Part shown: one piece after another, positions 54,722 through 63,900 of the stretch
Layout of the letters: every line of letters begins with the position of its first letter
How positions within the stretch are numbered: position 1 is the stretch's first letter
Made by a program: the position numbers and the translations under genes
NCBI RefSeq assembly: GCF_014930455.1
Contig: NZ_JAAIYO010000004.1
Span: forward strand, 124,001 to 188,000
DNA: 64,000 bases
Reading direction: 5' to 3'
DNA from: Corallococcus soli
Lineage (GTDB): Bacteria; Myxococcota; Myxococcia; Myxococcales; Myxococcaceae
Notes under the pieces: generated by a model
Seen by the model: only the letters and a program-made list of their open reading frames with translations
The model's database searches: none
What the model was told of the DNA's origin: nothing

Positions 54722-55918
54722 ATGAAGAGCGTGTCCAAGAACGAGGAAATCTACTTCCTGTCCGGCAAGCGCACCCCGTTCGGTACCTACGGCGGCAGCC
54801 TCAAGGACCTGAGCGCCACCGACCTGGCCGTGGAGTCCGCGAAGGCGGCCCTGGCGCAGGCGGGCGTGTCCCCGGAGCAGATTGAGCATGTGGTGTACGG
54901 CAACGTCGTCCAGACGAGCTCGGACGCCATCTACCTGCCGCGCCACGTGGGCCTGCGCACGGGCGTGCCCGTGCCGGTGCCCGCGCTGGGCGTCAACCGG
55001 CTGTGCGGCTCCGGCTTCCAGGCCTTCGTCACCGCCGCGGAGATGATGCTGACGGGCGGCGGGGAGTGCGTGCTGGCGGGCGGCACGGAGTCCATGAGCC
55101 AGGCGCCCCACGTCATCCGCGGCGCGCGCTGGGGCATCCCCCTGGGCAAGGGCGGCCTGGAGGACATGCTCTGGACGGCCCTGACGGACAGCTACACCGG
55201 GCAGGCCATGGCGCTCACCGCCGAGCAGCTCGCGGTGGACTACGGCCTCACCCAGGACGACGTGGACCAGTACGCGGTGCTCACCCAGAAGCGCTTCGCC
55301 GCCGCGCAGGAGGCCGGCCGCCTGGGGGATGAGATCGCCCCGGTGACGCTCAAGGGCAAGAAGGGCGACACGGTGGTGTCCAGGGACGAGCACAACCGTC
55401 CGGAGACCACGGTGGAGACCCTGCGCAAGCTGCCCAAGGTCTTCAAGAAGGACGGCGTGGTGCACGCAGGCGCCGCCAGCGGCATCTGCGACGGCGCGGG
55501 CTCCATGGTGATGGCCACGCGCAGCTTCGTGGAGAAACACGGCCTGAAGCCCGTGGCGCGGCTGGTCAACTGGGGCGTGTCCGGGTGCGACCCGAAGATC
55601 ATGGGCATTGGACCCGCGCCGGCCATCCGCAACCTGCTCCAGCGCGCGGACGCGAAGCTGTCCGACGTGGACCTCTTCGAGGTCAACGAGGCCTTCGCGC
55701 CGCAGTACCTGGCGGTGGAGAAGGAGCTGGGCCTGCCACGCGACGCGACCAACGTCAACGGCGGCGCCATCGCCGTGGGCCACCCGCTGGGGGCCTCCGG
55801 GGCGCGCATCACCATGACGCTGGCCTACGAGCTCAAGCGGCGGGGCGCTCGCTATGGTATCGGCTCTGCCTGCATCGGTGGCGGCCAGGGCATCGCCGTG
55901 CTGGTCGAGGCGCTCTAG
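54722..55918 (+). CDS. Acetyl-CoA C-acyltransferase (thiolase)
   Basis: Condenses or cleaves acyl-CoA. 398 residues with the full thiolase set: acyl-accepting Cys in NRLCGSGFQA, His in GGAIAVGHPLGASGAR and proton-donor Cys in SACIGGGQG. Degradative (FadA) versus biosynthetic use cannot be decided; no beta-oxidation partner is adjacent. ATG 54722 follows AGGGAG. Confidence 0.93.
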   Translation: MKSVSKNEEIYFLSGKRTPFGTYGGSLKDLSATDLAVESAKAALAQAGVSPEQIEHVVYGNVVQTSSDAIYLPRHVGLRTGVPVPVPALGVNRLCGSGFQAFVTAAEMMLTGGGECVLAGGTESMSQAPHVIRGARWGIPLGKGGLEDMLWTALTDSYTGQAMALTAEQLAVDYGLTQDDVDQYAVLTQKRFAAAQEAGRLGDEIAPVTLKGKKGDTVVSRDEHNRPETTVETLRKLPKVFKKDGVVHAGAASGICDGAGSMVMATRSFVEKHGLKPVARLVNWGVSGCDPKIMGIGPAPAIRNLLQRADAKLSDVDLFEVNEAFAPQYLAVEKELGLPRDATNVNGGAIAVGHPLGASGARITMTLAYELKRRGARYGIGSACIGGGQGIAVLVEAL

Positions 55919-55974
55919 GCGCCGCTGGGTCGGGGACGGGGTACGGGGCAGACGACTTCCGGACGGGACGTGAG

Positions 55975-56190
55975 ATGAGCAACGAGGTGGACGCGAAGAC
56001 GGCCCGCGAGCGGGCCAAGGCCATCGCCGAGCAGCGCCGCGCCGAGCGCCGCAACCGCAAGCGCCGCTGCGTGGTGTGTGGCGTGGAGGAGAGTGACAAG
56101 ACGCCCCTGACGGCCCACCCCGAAGGCATCGGTCCCGCCTGCAAGGACGAGGTGACGTGTCAGGCCCGCCGCGCCGCCTCGGGCCGCTGA
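55975..56190 (+). CDS. Small basic protein with zinc-ribbon-like cysteines
   Basis: A 71-residue protein. The first 30 residues are a Lys/Arg/Ala-rich helix. They are followed by CVVCG (Cys32, Cys35) and Cys56 and Cys62, which could bind one zinc. It may bind nucleic acid. GGACGGGACGTGAG precedes ATG 55975. It lies 56 bases behind the thiolase gene. Confidence 0.7.
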   Translation: MSNEVDAKTARERAKAIAEQRRAERRNRKRRCVVCGVEESDKTPLTAHPEGIGPACKDEVTCQARRAASGR

Positions 56191-56210
56191 CACGCACCTC
56201 CCGCCCCCGC

Positions 56211-56238
56211 TCCGCCCGCCCGAGTGTTGGCGGGCGGA
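56211..56238 (+). terminator. 10-bp GC hairpin after small protein gene
   Basis: TCCGCCCGCC, loop of 8 bases, GGCGGGCGGA. It starts 20 bases after the stop at 56190. No T run follows. Confidence 0.5.
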
Positions 56239-56323
56239 CGGTGGCTTCCGGCTCCCCGGGGGCCCGGGCGCCCGGGCAGCGCACGCCCCGGGCAGCAGCA
56301 GGCCGGATTGTCGGGCCCGTTTC

Positions 56324-56352
56324 TTGATGGCGCCCGCGACTCGGGGTAAACG
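56324..56352 (+). promoter_or_regulatory. Candidate promoter of the 65-residue protein
   Basis: TTGATG, 17 bases, TAAACG, ending 30 bases before ATG 56383. Spacing is ideal and the -35 box is close to TTGACA; the -10 box is poor. Confidence 0.3.
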
Positions 56353-56382
56353 TTCGTAATCTCTGGTGACACGAGGGTTGGA

Positions 56383-56580
56383 ATGGGCGTTATCAGCTTC
56401 ACGGGAGTCAAGGTGTTCTCCACCACGCTCGCGCGCGATCGCGAGAACATGGGCGAGAACATCACCAAGTGGCTGAAGGAGAACTCCGGCGTGGACATCG
56501 TGGACAAGATCGTCACGCAGTCCTCGGACAAGGAGTTTCACTGTCTGACCATCACGCTCTTCTACCGCCACAAGGTCTGA
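56383..56580 (+). CDS. Small soluble protein, unknown function
   Basis: A 65-residue protein starting MGVISFTGVKVFSTT, alpha/beta in character, with a central RENMGENITKWLKEN helix. No signal or membrane segment and no family recognised. It is preceded by a terminator and a candidate promoter, so it may be a single-gene unit. It reads well codon by codon and is not a shadow of another gene. Confidence 0.65.
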   Translation: MGVISFTGVKVFSTTLARDRENMGENITKWLKENSGVDIVDKIVTQSSDKEFHCLTITLFYRHKV

Positions 56581-56714
56581 GCTCCTCGACCGGCGTGTGA
56601 AGGCGGGTTGGAGGTGAGGGCGCTTCTCCCTGGAGACATCAGGGTGGGGCGCCCTTCATCGTTTCTGCGATTGGGGTTGCGGACCGGGCGGTGTTCCACC
56701 ACCTTTGGGCCTCT

Positions 56715-57449
56715 ATGCGACCCATGCGGGGCTTCAACGGTGGCGGAGGCGGCGGCTTTGGCGGCGGCTTCGTCGGCCTGGAATCGATGGCGGCCAAGCT
56801 GGCGGTGGCGCTGGTGGCGTTCTCCGCCCTGTACCTGGCGACACGCGGCGGGCAGGGCGCGCTGCTGCTGCTCAACCCCTACGACGTGCTGCGCGGCCGC
56901 GTGTGGGAGCTGTTCACCTACGCGTTCATCGCGCCGGACCCGCTGGGCATCATCTTCGGCGGCATCATCATCTGGTCCATTGGCGGCTTCCTGGAGTCCA
57001 CCTGGGGTGCGCGGCGCCTGCTGATGGCGTCGGTGGGCATCACGGTGTTCGCGGGCCTGCTGACGGTGCTGCTGGCGCTGGTGATGCCCATGGCGAGCGC
57101 CTACGCCGGCGGCTCGGTGATGACCACGGTGCTGTGGGTGGCGTACGGGCTCGTCATCGGCCGGGGGCAGGCGAACTTCTGGGGCATCCCGCTGACGGGC
57201 AACTGGTTCGCGGCCATTGGCGCGGGCTTCACCGTGCTGCGGCTGCTCACCGCGCCGTCCTGGCAGTTCCTGGCGCCGGAGCTCATCAGCCTGGTGCTGG
57301 TGTTCGCCTACGTGCGCGGCGCGAGCCCCAAGCGGCTCTTCCTGCACCTGCAGCACTGGCGGCTGCAGCGCCAGCTGCGCGACCGCTCCAAGCACCTGCG
57401 CGTGGTGGGCAAGAACCGCCCGCCGGACCGCGACCAGTTCCTCAACTGA
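56715..57449 (+). CDS. Rhomboid-like membrane protein without catalytic residues
   Basis: A 244-residue protein with six hydrophobic segments after a Gly-rich start. NPYDVLRGRVWELFTYAFI and the GGFLESTWGARRLL segment match the L1/TM2-TM3 pattern of rhomboids and TMEM115/derlin-like relatives. The protease motif G-x-S-G and the TM6 His are not present, so it should not cleave proteins. The C-terminus is a basic tail. GTG 56691 is an alternative start. Probably a membrane chaperone or substrate-binding pseudoprotease (inference). Confidence 0.7.
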   Translation: MRPMRGFNGGGGGGFGGGFVGLESMAAKLAVALVAFSALYLATRGGQGALLLLNPYDVLRGRVWELFTYAFIAPDPLGIIFGGIIIWSIGGFLESTWGARRLLMASVGITVFAGLLTVLLALVMPMASAYAGGSVMTTVLWVAYGLVIGRGQANFWGIPLTGNWFAAIGAGFTVLRLLTAPSWQFLAPELISLVLVFAYVRGASPKRLFLHLQHWRLQRQLRDRSKHLRVVGKNRPPDRDQFLN

Positions 57450-57484
57450 CGCCCACCGGCCCCCGGGCCGGCGCGTGCCTCCTC

Positions 57485-57522
57485 CACGGGCCTGCTGACG
57501 CGCGAGCGTCGGTGGGCCCGTG
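57485..57522. terminator. Two-step hairpin between convergent genes
   Basis: CACGGGCC (57485-57492) pairs with GGCCCGTG (57515-57522). Inside it GACGC pairs with GCGTC around a GCGA loop. It lies in the 82 bases between the rhomboid-like gene and the sigma-54 activator and is symmetric enough to work both ways. Confidence 0.55.
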
Positions 57523-57531
57523 CCGCGTCCG

Positions 57532-59190
57532 CTAGTGCGCGGCCTCCGGGTGCCCGTACTGCTTGAGCTTGCGGTAGAGCGTGGCCACGCCGATGTCCAG
57601 CTGCTCCGCGGTGCGCGAGCGGTTGCCGCCGTTCTGGGCCAGCACCGCGAGGATGTACTCCTTCTCCATGTCCTCCAGCCGGCGCGGGTTGCCGGTGGGC
57701 ACCATGCTGGGGGGCGCGGCGCGCACCTCCTCGGGCAGATCTTCGCGCTCCACGCGCGGGCCCTCGCACAGCACCACCGCGCGCTCGATGGCGTTGCCCA
57801 GCTCCCGCACGTTGCCGGGCCAGGGGTAGCGCAGGAGCTGATCCGCCGCGTCCGGGGACAGGCCGCTCACGCGGCGGCCCAGGCGCTCTCCGGCCTCGGC
57901 CAGCAGCAGCCGGGCCAGGGGGAGGATGTCCTCCTTGCGCTCGCGCAGGGGCGGGATGCGCAGCTCGATGACGCGCAGCCGGTAGAAGAGGTCCTGGCGG
58001 AAGTGGCCCAGGCGCACCTCCTCGGACAGCTCGCGGTTGGTGGCGGCCACCACGCGCACGTCCACCTTGCGGCTGAGGTTCTCCCCCACGCGCCGCACCT
58101 CGCGCTCCTGGAGCACGCGCAGCAGCTTGGCCTGCATGGCGGGGGGCACCTCGCCCACCTCGTCCAGGAAGAGGGTGCCGCCGTGGGCCGCCTCGAAGAG
58201 GCCGGGCCGGTCGTGCGTGGCGCCGGTGAAGGCGCCCTTCGCGTGGCCGAACAGCTCGCTCTCCAGCAGGCTCTCCGTCACGGCGGCGCAGTTGACGGCG
58301 ATGAAGGCCTTGTGGGCGCGGCCGGACTCGTCGTGGATGAGCCGCGCGATGCGCTCCTTGCCCACGCCGCTCTCGCCGGTGACGAGGATGGTGGTGTCCA
58401 CCTTCGCCGAGCGCCGGGCCAGGTTGAGCACCTTCTGCATCGCGTCCGCGCGGGCCACCATGCCCGCCGGGTCCTCCTTCATGCCGGACACCCGCGCCAG
58501 CGACTGCCGCTTCGCGCGCAGCTTGCGCTCCGCCTGCCGCAGGGCCTCCGTCACCTGGCCGAGCACGCCCTCCATGCACTGCGTCTCATAGAAGCGCAGC
58601 AGCTCCGCGCACTCGGTGCTCCACTCCTCGGCGGGCCGGCCGACAATCTGGCAGAGCGCGTCCCCCTTGCCGACGCACTTCTCCTCCGCGCAATAGATGG
58701 GCTTGCCGTTGCAGTAGCTCAAGTACCCGGACGCGAAGCCGGTGAGGCTCCAGCACACCGGCTGGTCCGCCTGGCCCAGGTGGAGCAGGTGCTGCTCGGC
58801 TTCATAGGAGTCGCGCCACTGCGCCTCCGCGAAGGGCGCCGGTCCGTCCTTCTCCGTCCGCTCGATGCGCTCCACGCGCACCTGGCCCATCAGCGTGTGC
58901 AGCCGGCCGCCCGCCCGGCGCCACTCGGCCTCGTCCGTCCACGGCACCGCCGTGCGCATCGCCTCCGCGGTGCGCCAGCCGTGTGCGTAGCCCAGCCGCG
59001 TGAAGATGCCGCGCGCCGCCGTCATCCCCATGATTCCGACAATCTCCGAGCGCAGCAGCCCCAGCGCCACCGGATCCATCAGCAGGACCCGCTGCCCGGC
59101 GAAGTGGATGACGCCCCCCTTCGGCTCGAACGCCAGCAGCTCCCTCAGGTCCAGCCCTTCCAGCCCAGCCACGGTGACTCCCGGATCCAT
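57532..59190 (-). CDS. Sigma-54-dependent activator with V4R sensor domain
   Basis: A 552-residue enhancer-binding protein of XylR/DmpR plan. It has an XylR_N-like region (about 10-110), a V4R ligand/metal domain with cysteines (CNGKPIYCAEEKC, 160-172, and Cys180), an AAA+ domain with Walker A GESGVGKE (272-279) and the sigma-54 loop GAFTGA (319-324), and a Fis-type HTH at the end. XylR relatives sense aromatic compounds. It is divergent from an extradiol-type dioxygenase gene that carries a -24/-12 promoter, its obvious target. Confidence 0.93.
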   Translation of the reverse strand: MDPGVTVAGLEGLDLRELLAFEPKGGVIHFAGQRVLLMDPVALGLLRSEIVGIMGMTAARGIFTRLGYAHGWRTAEAMRTAVPWTDEAEWRRAGGRLHTLMGQVRVERIERTEKDGPAPFAEAQWRDSYEAEQHLLHLGQADQPVCWSLTGFASGYLSYCNGKPIYCAEEKCVGKGDALCQIVGRPAEEWSTECAELLRFYETQCMEGVLGQVTEALRQAERKLRAKRQSLARVSGMKEDPAGMVARADAMQKVLNLARRSAKVDTTILVTGESGVGKERIARLIHDESGRAHKAFIAVNCAAVTESLLESELFGHAKGAFTGATHDRPGLFEAAHGGTLFLDEVGEVPPAMQAKLLRVLQEREVRRVGENLSRKVDVRVVAATNRELSEEVRLGHFRQDLFYRLRVIELRIPPLRERKEDILPLARLLLAEAGERLGRRVSGLSPDAADQLLRYPWPGNVRELGNAIERAVVLCEGPRVEREDLPEEVRAAPPSMVPTGNPRRLEDMEKEYILAVLAQNGGNRSRTAEQLDIGVATLYRKLKQYGHPEAAH

Positions 59191-59210
59191 TCAGACTGAG
59201 GGGCTTCTCT

Positions 59211-59258
59211 ATCATTCTGAGAGCATTTTCGCAGGGGCGGAATTGGACTCCCAATGAT
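59211..59258. promoter_or_regulatory. Candidate upstream activator sites
   Basis: Two symmetric elements: ATTGG-ACTC-CCAAT (59242-59255), and the arms ATCATT (59211-59216) and AATGAT (59253-59258). They are AT-rich against a GC-rich background and lie 30-80 bases before the -24 element, where enhancer-binding proteins sit. Confidence 0.4.
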
Positions 59259-59285
59259 TCCATGGGGTTGGCGCGTCGACTGTAC

Positions 59286-59301
59286 TGGCCCTGGGGTTGC
59301 A
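59286..59301 (+). promoter_or_regulatory. Sigma-54 (-24/-12) promoter
   Basis: TGGCCCTGGGGTTGCA agrees with the TGGCACG-N4-TTGCW consensus except at two positions. The GG and GC cores are at the exact spacing. The predicted start is about 59312, only some 6 bases before the dioxygenase ATG at 59318. Confidence 0.6.
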
Positions 59302-59317
59302 GTAGAGGGTGCCCATC

Positions 59318-60193
59318 ATGGGTTCCGAACTCGACAGACGCGGGGTGCTGCAGGGCGTGGCGGCCGCCGGGGTGGCGGGGGTGATGGGCGCGGGGCCCAC
59401 GGTGGCCCGGCAGGTGGCGCCAGCGGTCTTCGTGTCGCACGGCTCACCGATGACGGCGCTGGACTCGGACGCGTACCCGCAGGCGCTCAAGCGGCTGGGT
59501 GACAGCGTGGGCGCGGTGAAGGCGCTGGTGGTGGTGTCGGCGCACTGGGAGACGGAGGCGCGCGTGCACGTCACCGCGATGGCGGCGCCTCCGCTCGTCT
59601 ACGACTTCTACGGCTTCCCGGAGGAGATGTACCGGCTGCGCTACCCGGCGCCCGGCGCGCCGGAGCTGTCCCTGGACGTGGTGGCCCGGCTGCAGGCGGC
59701 GGGCGTACCGGCGGTGGCGGAGGCGTCACGCGGCCTGGACCACGGCGTCTGGGTGCCGCTGCGCCATGCCTTCCCGGAGGCGCGCGTGCCGGTCATCCAG
59801 GTGGCGCTGCCGGCGGGCGCGTCCCCCGCGGACGTGGCCAGGATGGGCGAGGCTTTGCGTCCGCTGCGCGCGGACGGCGTGCTACTGATGGGCAGCGGCG
59901 GGGTGGTCCACAACCTGCGCCGGGTGAATTTCAGATCCAAGCTGGCGTCCGTGGAGCCATGGGCGGCCGAGTTCGACGCGTGGGTCGCCGAAAAACTTGT
60001 CGCACGAGACTTCGTCGGGCTTCAGTCATGGATGGGCGCACCGAATGCGCGGGTCGCGCATCCATCCGCCGAGCACTGGTTGCCCATCTACTTCGTCCTC
60101 GGAGCCGCCCTCGCCGAGGACCGTCTCACCCCGGTGTTCGAGGGTTTCCATCACGGAACCTTGTCCATGCGCAGCTTCGCGCTGCGCGCCTGA
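59318..60193 (+). CDS. LigB/DODA-type extradiol dioxygenase with Tat signal
   Basis: A 291-residue class III extradiol dioxygenase of the YgiD/4,5-DOPA dioxygenase group. It has metal ligands in SHGSPMTAL (His41) and SAHWET (His76), a further His in GLDHGVWVPL (His142), and HNLRR. In front is a twin-arginine signal, DRRGVLQG (residues 6-13), followed by a hydrophobic AAAGVAGVMGAG stretch, so it should be exported folded. ATG 59318 has AGAGGG upstream. It cleaves catecholic rings; the substrate is unknown. Expected to be switched on by the divergent activator. Confidence 0.87.
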   Translation: MGSELDRRGVLQGVAAAGVAGVMGAGPTVARQVAPAVFVSHGSPMTALDSDAYPQALKRLGDSVGAVKALVVVSAHWETEARVHVTAMAAPPLVYDFYGFPEEMYRLRYPAPGAPELSLDVVARLQAAGVPAVAEASRGLDHGVWVPLRHAFPEARVPVIQVALPAGASPADVARMGEALRPLRADGVLLMGSGGVVHNLRRVNFRSKLASVEPWAAEFDAWVAEKLVARDFVGLQSWMGAPNARVAHPSAEHWLPIYFVLGAALAEDRLTPVFEGFHHGTLSMRSFALRA

Positions 60194-60226
60194 ACCTCGC
60201 AGTTCGCAGTCCTGGGAGTCCACACC

Positions 60227-60856
60227 ATGAAGATGACCCTGAAGTCCGCCATCACCCTGATCGCCGTCGCCGCCCCCTCGTTCGCCTTCGCGGCGGCGTA
60301 TGACATCGACGGGTCGCACTCCTCCGCCGACTTCTCCGTGAAGCACATGATGGTGTCCAACGTGAAGGGCAACTTCAAGGTGCAGTCCGGCACGGTCAAC
60401 ATCGACGACAAGGACGTGACCAAGTCCACCGTCGAGGCCGTCCTCGACGCCGCCTCCATCAACACCTCGGAGCCCAAGCGCGACGAGCACCTGAAGAGCC
60501 CTGACTTCTTCGACACGGCGAAGTTCCCCACCATCACCTTCAAGTCGACGAAGGTCGCGAAGGCCGGCAAGGACAAGCTGAAGGTCACCGGCGACCTGAC
60601 GCTGCACGGCGTGACGAAGCCCGTCGTGCTGGACGTCGTGGGCCCGACGCCGGAGATCAAGGACGCGTTCGGCGGCATGCGCCGTGGCGTCGAGGCGACC
60701 ACGAAGATCAACCGCAAGGACTTCGGCCTGGGCTGGAACAAGGCGCTGGAGGCCGGCGGCGTGGCGGTGGGCGAGGACATCTCCATCGTGCTCGCGCTGG
60801 AGCTGACCCCCAAGAAGGACGCGGCGGCGGCGCCCGCGGCGAAGGACACGAAGTAG
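60227..60856 (+). CDS. YceI family periplasmic protein
   Basis: A 209-residue lipocalin-like protein with a Sec signal peptide (about 1-23, ending SFAFAA). The YceI core follows: DIDGSHSSADFSVKHMMVSNVKG, split over residues 26-48, GDLTLHGVTKPV and RRGVEATTKINRKDFGL. These barrels bind polyisoprenoid-type lipids in the periplasm. The C-terminus is Lys/Ala-rich. It is 33 bases behind the dioxygenase and ends at a strong terminator. Confidence 0.92.
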   Translation: MKMTLKSAITLIAVAAPSFAFAAAYDIDGSHSSADFSVKHMMVSNVKGNFKVQSGTVNIDDKDVTKSTVEAVLDAASINTSEPKRDEHLKSPDFFDTAKFPTITFKSTKVAKAGKDKLKVTGDLTLHGVTKPVVLDVVGPTPEIKDAFGGMRRGVEATTKINRKDFGLGWNKALEAGGVAVGEDISIVLALELTPKKDAAAAPAAKDTK

Positions 60857-60898
60857 TCCTCCGCGTCAGCTCGCCGGCCCCGGGTCGGTGAAATGAAG

Positions 60899-60931
60899 AG
60901 AGGGGCCTCGGTGACGAGGCCCCTCTTTTTT
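60899..60931 (+). terminator. Strong intrinsic terminator
   Basis: A 12-bp stem (core AGGGGCCTCG and CGAGGCCCCT, GTGA loop) followed by a run of six T. It ends the dioxygenase-yceI unit and may also serve the convergent repeat-protein gene. Confidence 0.9.
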
Positions 60932-60959
60932 GTGCGGAGCCTGTCCCGACGGGAGGCCG

Positions 60960-63900
60960 TCAGCCCTCGGCGACGGCCTGCACGCTGGCGCGGTAGATGA
61001 AGATGCGCGCGGTGTTGGTGCGGTTGTCGGCGGGGATGACGAAGAAGCCCGGGGTGGGGCCCTTGAAGTCCTGGGAGAAGCCGGCGACCTGACGCCCGTC
61101 GTTGAAGGTGACGCGAATCTTGGAGCCCTCCGCCTGGGGCTGACGCGCGCCCGCCGCGAGCATGAAGAAGATGGCCTTCACGCGCTTGCCGGGGATGCGC
61201 TCGGGGGCGAAGCCGCTCTGCTGCTCCAGGGAGATGACCTCCTCGAGCAGGTCCGCGTCGCGGATGGTGCCGCGCTTCACCTGGCCTTCGATGGTGTGGA
61301 TGATGACGCGGTGCTCGCCCTCCACGAAGGAGTGGGTGGAGGGCGGGAACCCGGCCGCCGCGTGCGCACCGAAGAGGGCATCCTCGGTGGGGCGCAGGTG
61401 GTTGGAGGACGCTCCGCCCATCGCCACGGGCGCGGGAGAGGCCTGAGCGGGGGCGGCGCTCCGCAGGGGCGGGCTCGCCGGGAGGACGGCCGGCGCCGGC
61501 CGGGCCGCCGCGAGCGACAGGGCCGGAGGAGGAGGCGGCGGGGGCGGCATGGCCGCGACGGGCAGGGCGGGCTCTTCCTCCACCAGCTCGATGTCCGCCA
61601 GGGGTTCGGCTTCGGGCTCCAGCTCCTCGACGTCGAGGGCAGGCTGGGCGGCCCAGGCCGGCTCCGGGGTCTCCAGGGGCGCGGCGTCGGAGAGGGGCTC
61701 CACGTCCACGGCGGGCTCTTCCCAGGACGAGGACTCGGCCGGCACGGCGGGCTGTTCAGCCCAGGCGGGCTCCAGCGGGCTCAGGCCGGTGAGGGAGACC
61801 TCTTCCTCGGCGACGGGCTCGCTCCAGTTGGAGGCCTCGGCCTGCGGGGCCTCCCAGGCGGCGTGGGCGGGCGCGGGCTCGGAGGCCATCCATTCCGGCT
61901 GGGCTTCCTGGGGCGCGCCCCAGGTGGACCTGGCGGCCGGGGCTTCCTGGGCGCTCCACTCAGGGGTGGCCGGAGGAGAGGACCACTCGGAGGCGGCTTC
62001 CTCGACCGGGGCGTCCCAGGCGGGCTGGGCCTCGGTGGAGGGCTGGGCCCAGGCGGACGCCGACCCGTCGGGAGCTTCTTCGGTGGAGGCCCATTCGGAC
62101 TGCGCGGCGACGGGAGCGGCTTCCTCCGTGGCCCACTCCGGCTGGGCTTCGATGGGGGCTTCCTCGGCGGAGGCCCACTCCGACTGCGCGGCGGCGGCGG
62201 GTTCGGAGCCGTCCGCGGCCCACTCCGGCTGGGCTTCGACGGGCGCGGCTTCTTCGGTGGAGGCCCACTCCGACTGCGCGGCGACGGGCTCGGATCCGTC
62301 CGTGGCCCATTCCGGCTGGGCTTCGATGGGAGCGGCTTCCTCCGTGGAGGCCCACTCCGACGCCGACGTTCCGGACTCGTCCGAGTTCCAGGCGGGCTGC
62401 GCGGTGACGGGAGCAGCCGCGTCCGTGGCGGACCACGGCTGCGGTGAGCCGGGAGTCACTTCCCCGGTGGTAGCCCACTCCGGCTGGGCTTCGATGGGCG
62501 CTGCTTCTTCGGTGGAGGCCCACTCGGACTGCGCGACCGCAGGCGCGGTCTCTTCAGCCGTGGCCCATTCGGGCTGGGCTTCGAGGGGGGCTGCCTCTTC
62601 CTCGCCTGCCCAGGCGGACTGCGCGGCGACGGGGGCGGTTTCTTCGGACGTCGCCCACTCCGGCTGTGCCTCAATGGGGGCTTCTTCCGAGGAGGCCCAT
62701 TCAGACTGCGCGGCGACAGGCGAGGACGCTTCCGAGGAGGCCCATTCAGGCTGGGCTTCGACGGGCGCGGTCTCTTCGGCAGCAGCCCAGTTTGATTGCG
62801 CGGAGACGGGCGCGGCTTCTTCGGTGGAGGCCCACTCCGGCTGCGCCTCGATGGGGGCTTCTTCCGAGGCAGACCATTCGGACTGAGTGGCGACAGGAGC
62901 GGCTTCCTCCGTGGCCCACTCCGGCTGAGCCTCAATCGGCGCAGCCTCGTCCGCCGAGGTCCACTCCGGCTGCGCTGCGACGGGCGCTGCTTCTTCGGAC
63001 GTCGCCCACGCGGACTGCGCGGCAACGGGCGCAGCCTCTTCAGTCGTCGCCCACTCCGGCTGAGCCTCGATGGGCGCAGCCTCTTCAGCGGTGGCCCACT
63101 CCGGCTGAGCCTCAATCGGCGCCGCCTCTTCAGCGGTGGTCCACTCCGACTGCGCTGCGACGGGCGCATTCTCTTCGGCGGTGGTCCACTCAGGCTGAGC
63201 GGCAACGGGCGCTGCTTCTTCGGACGTCGTCCACTCCGGTTGAGCGGTAACGGCCGCTGCTTCTTCAGTCGTGGCCCACTCGGGCTGCGCTTCGACGGCC
63301 GCTGCTTCTTCGGTCGTGGCCCACTCGGGCTGCGCTTCGACGGCCGCTGCTTCTTCGGAGGTGGCCCACTCGGGCTGCGCTTCGATGGGCGCCGACTCTT
63401 CGGACGTCGCCCACTCGGGCTGCGCCTCGATGGGCGCGGCTTCTTCCGTGGAGCCCCACTCCGAAGACTGTGCGGCGGGTGCTGCTTCGCCCGGCGCGGC
63501 TTCCTCGGACGTCGCCCACTCCGGCTGCGCCTCGATGGGCGCCGCTTCTCCAGACGGATCCGCCCACTCCGCGGAGGCCGTCTCCGACGTGGCCCACTCC
63601 GCCTGCGCTTCAATCAGCGGTGCTTCCTCGGCCTGAGCAGTGCCCTCTGTCTGGGCGTTGCCTGCGGCCAGGTTCGCGGAGGACGTGGCCCACGCAGTCT
63701 CCTCCACCGGGGTTTCCCACTCGGCGGCCGGCACTTCGGTCGCGGTCTCTTCCCCGGTGGCCCCTTCCGGCTGCGCATCGAGGGGCAGGGCTTCGCCGGA
63801 GTCATCGGCCGCAGCCCATTCCGGCTGCGTGGCGATGGTGGCGGACGCGTCCTCCGACGTGCCCCACCCGGCGGACGTCCCGGTCTCGGTGGACTGTTCG

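Noticed and set aside
61549-62886. Ser/Ala/Gly-rich plus-strand frame through the 45-bp repeats
   Set aside because: The repeats are open in several frames. Only the minus-strand frame runs into a conserved globular domain.
62040-63640. Repeat array considered as CRISPR
   Set aside because: Units are contiguous coding repeats of 45 bases without unique spacers, and there are no cas genes.
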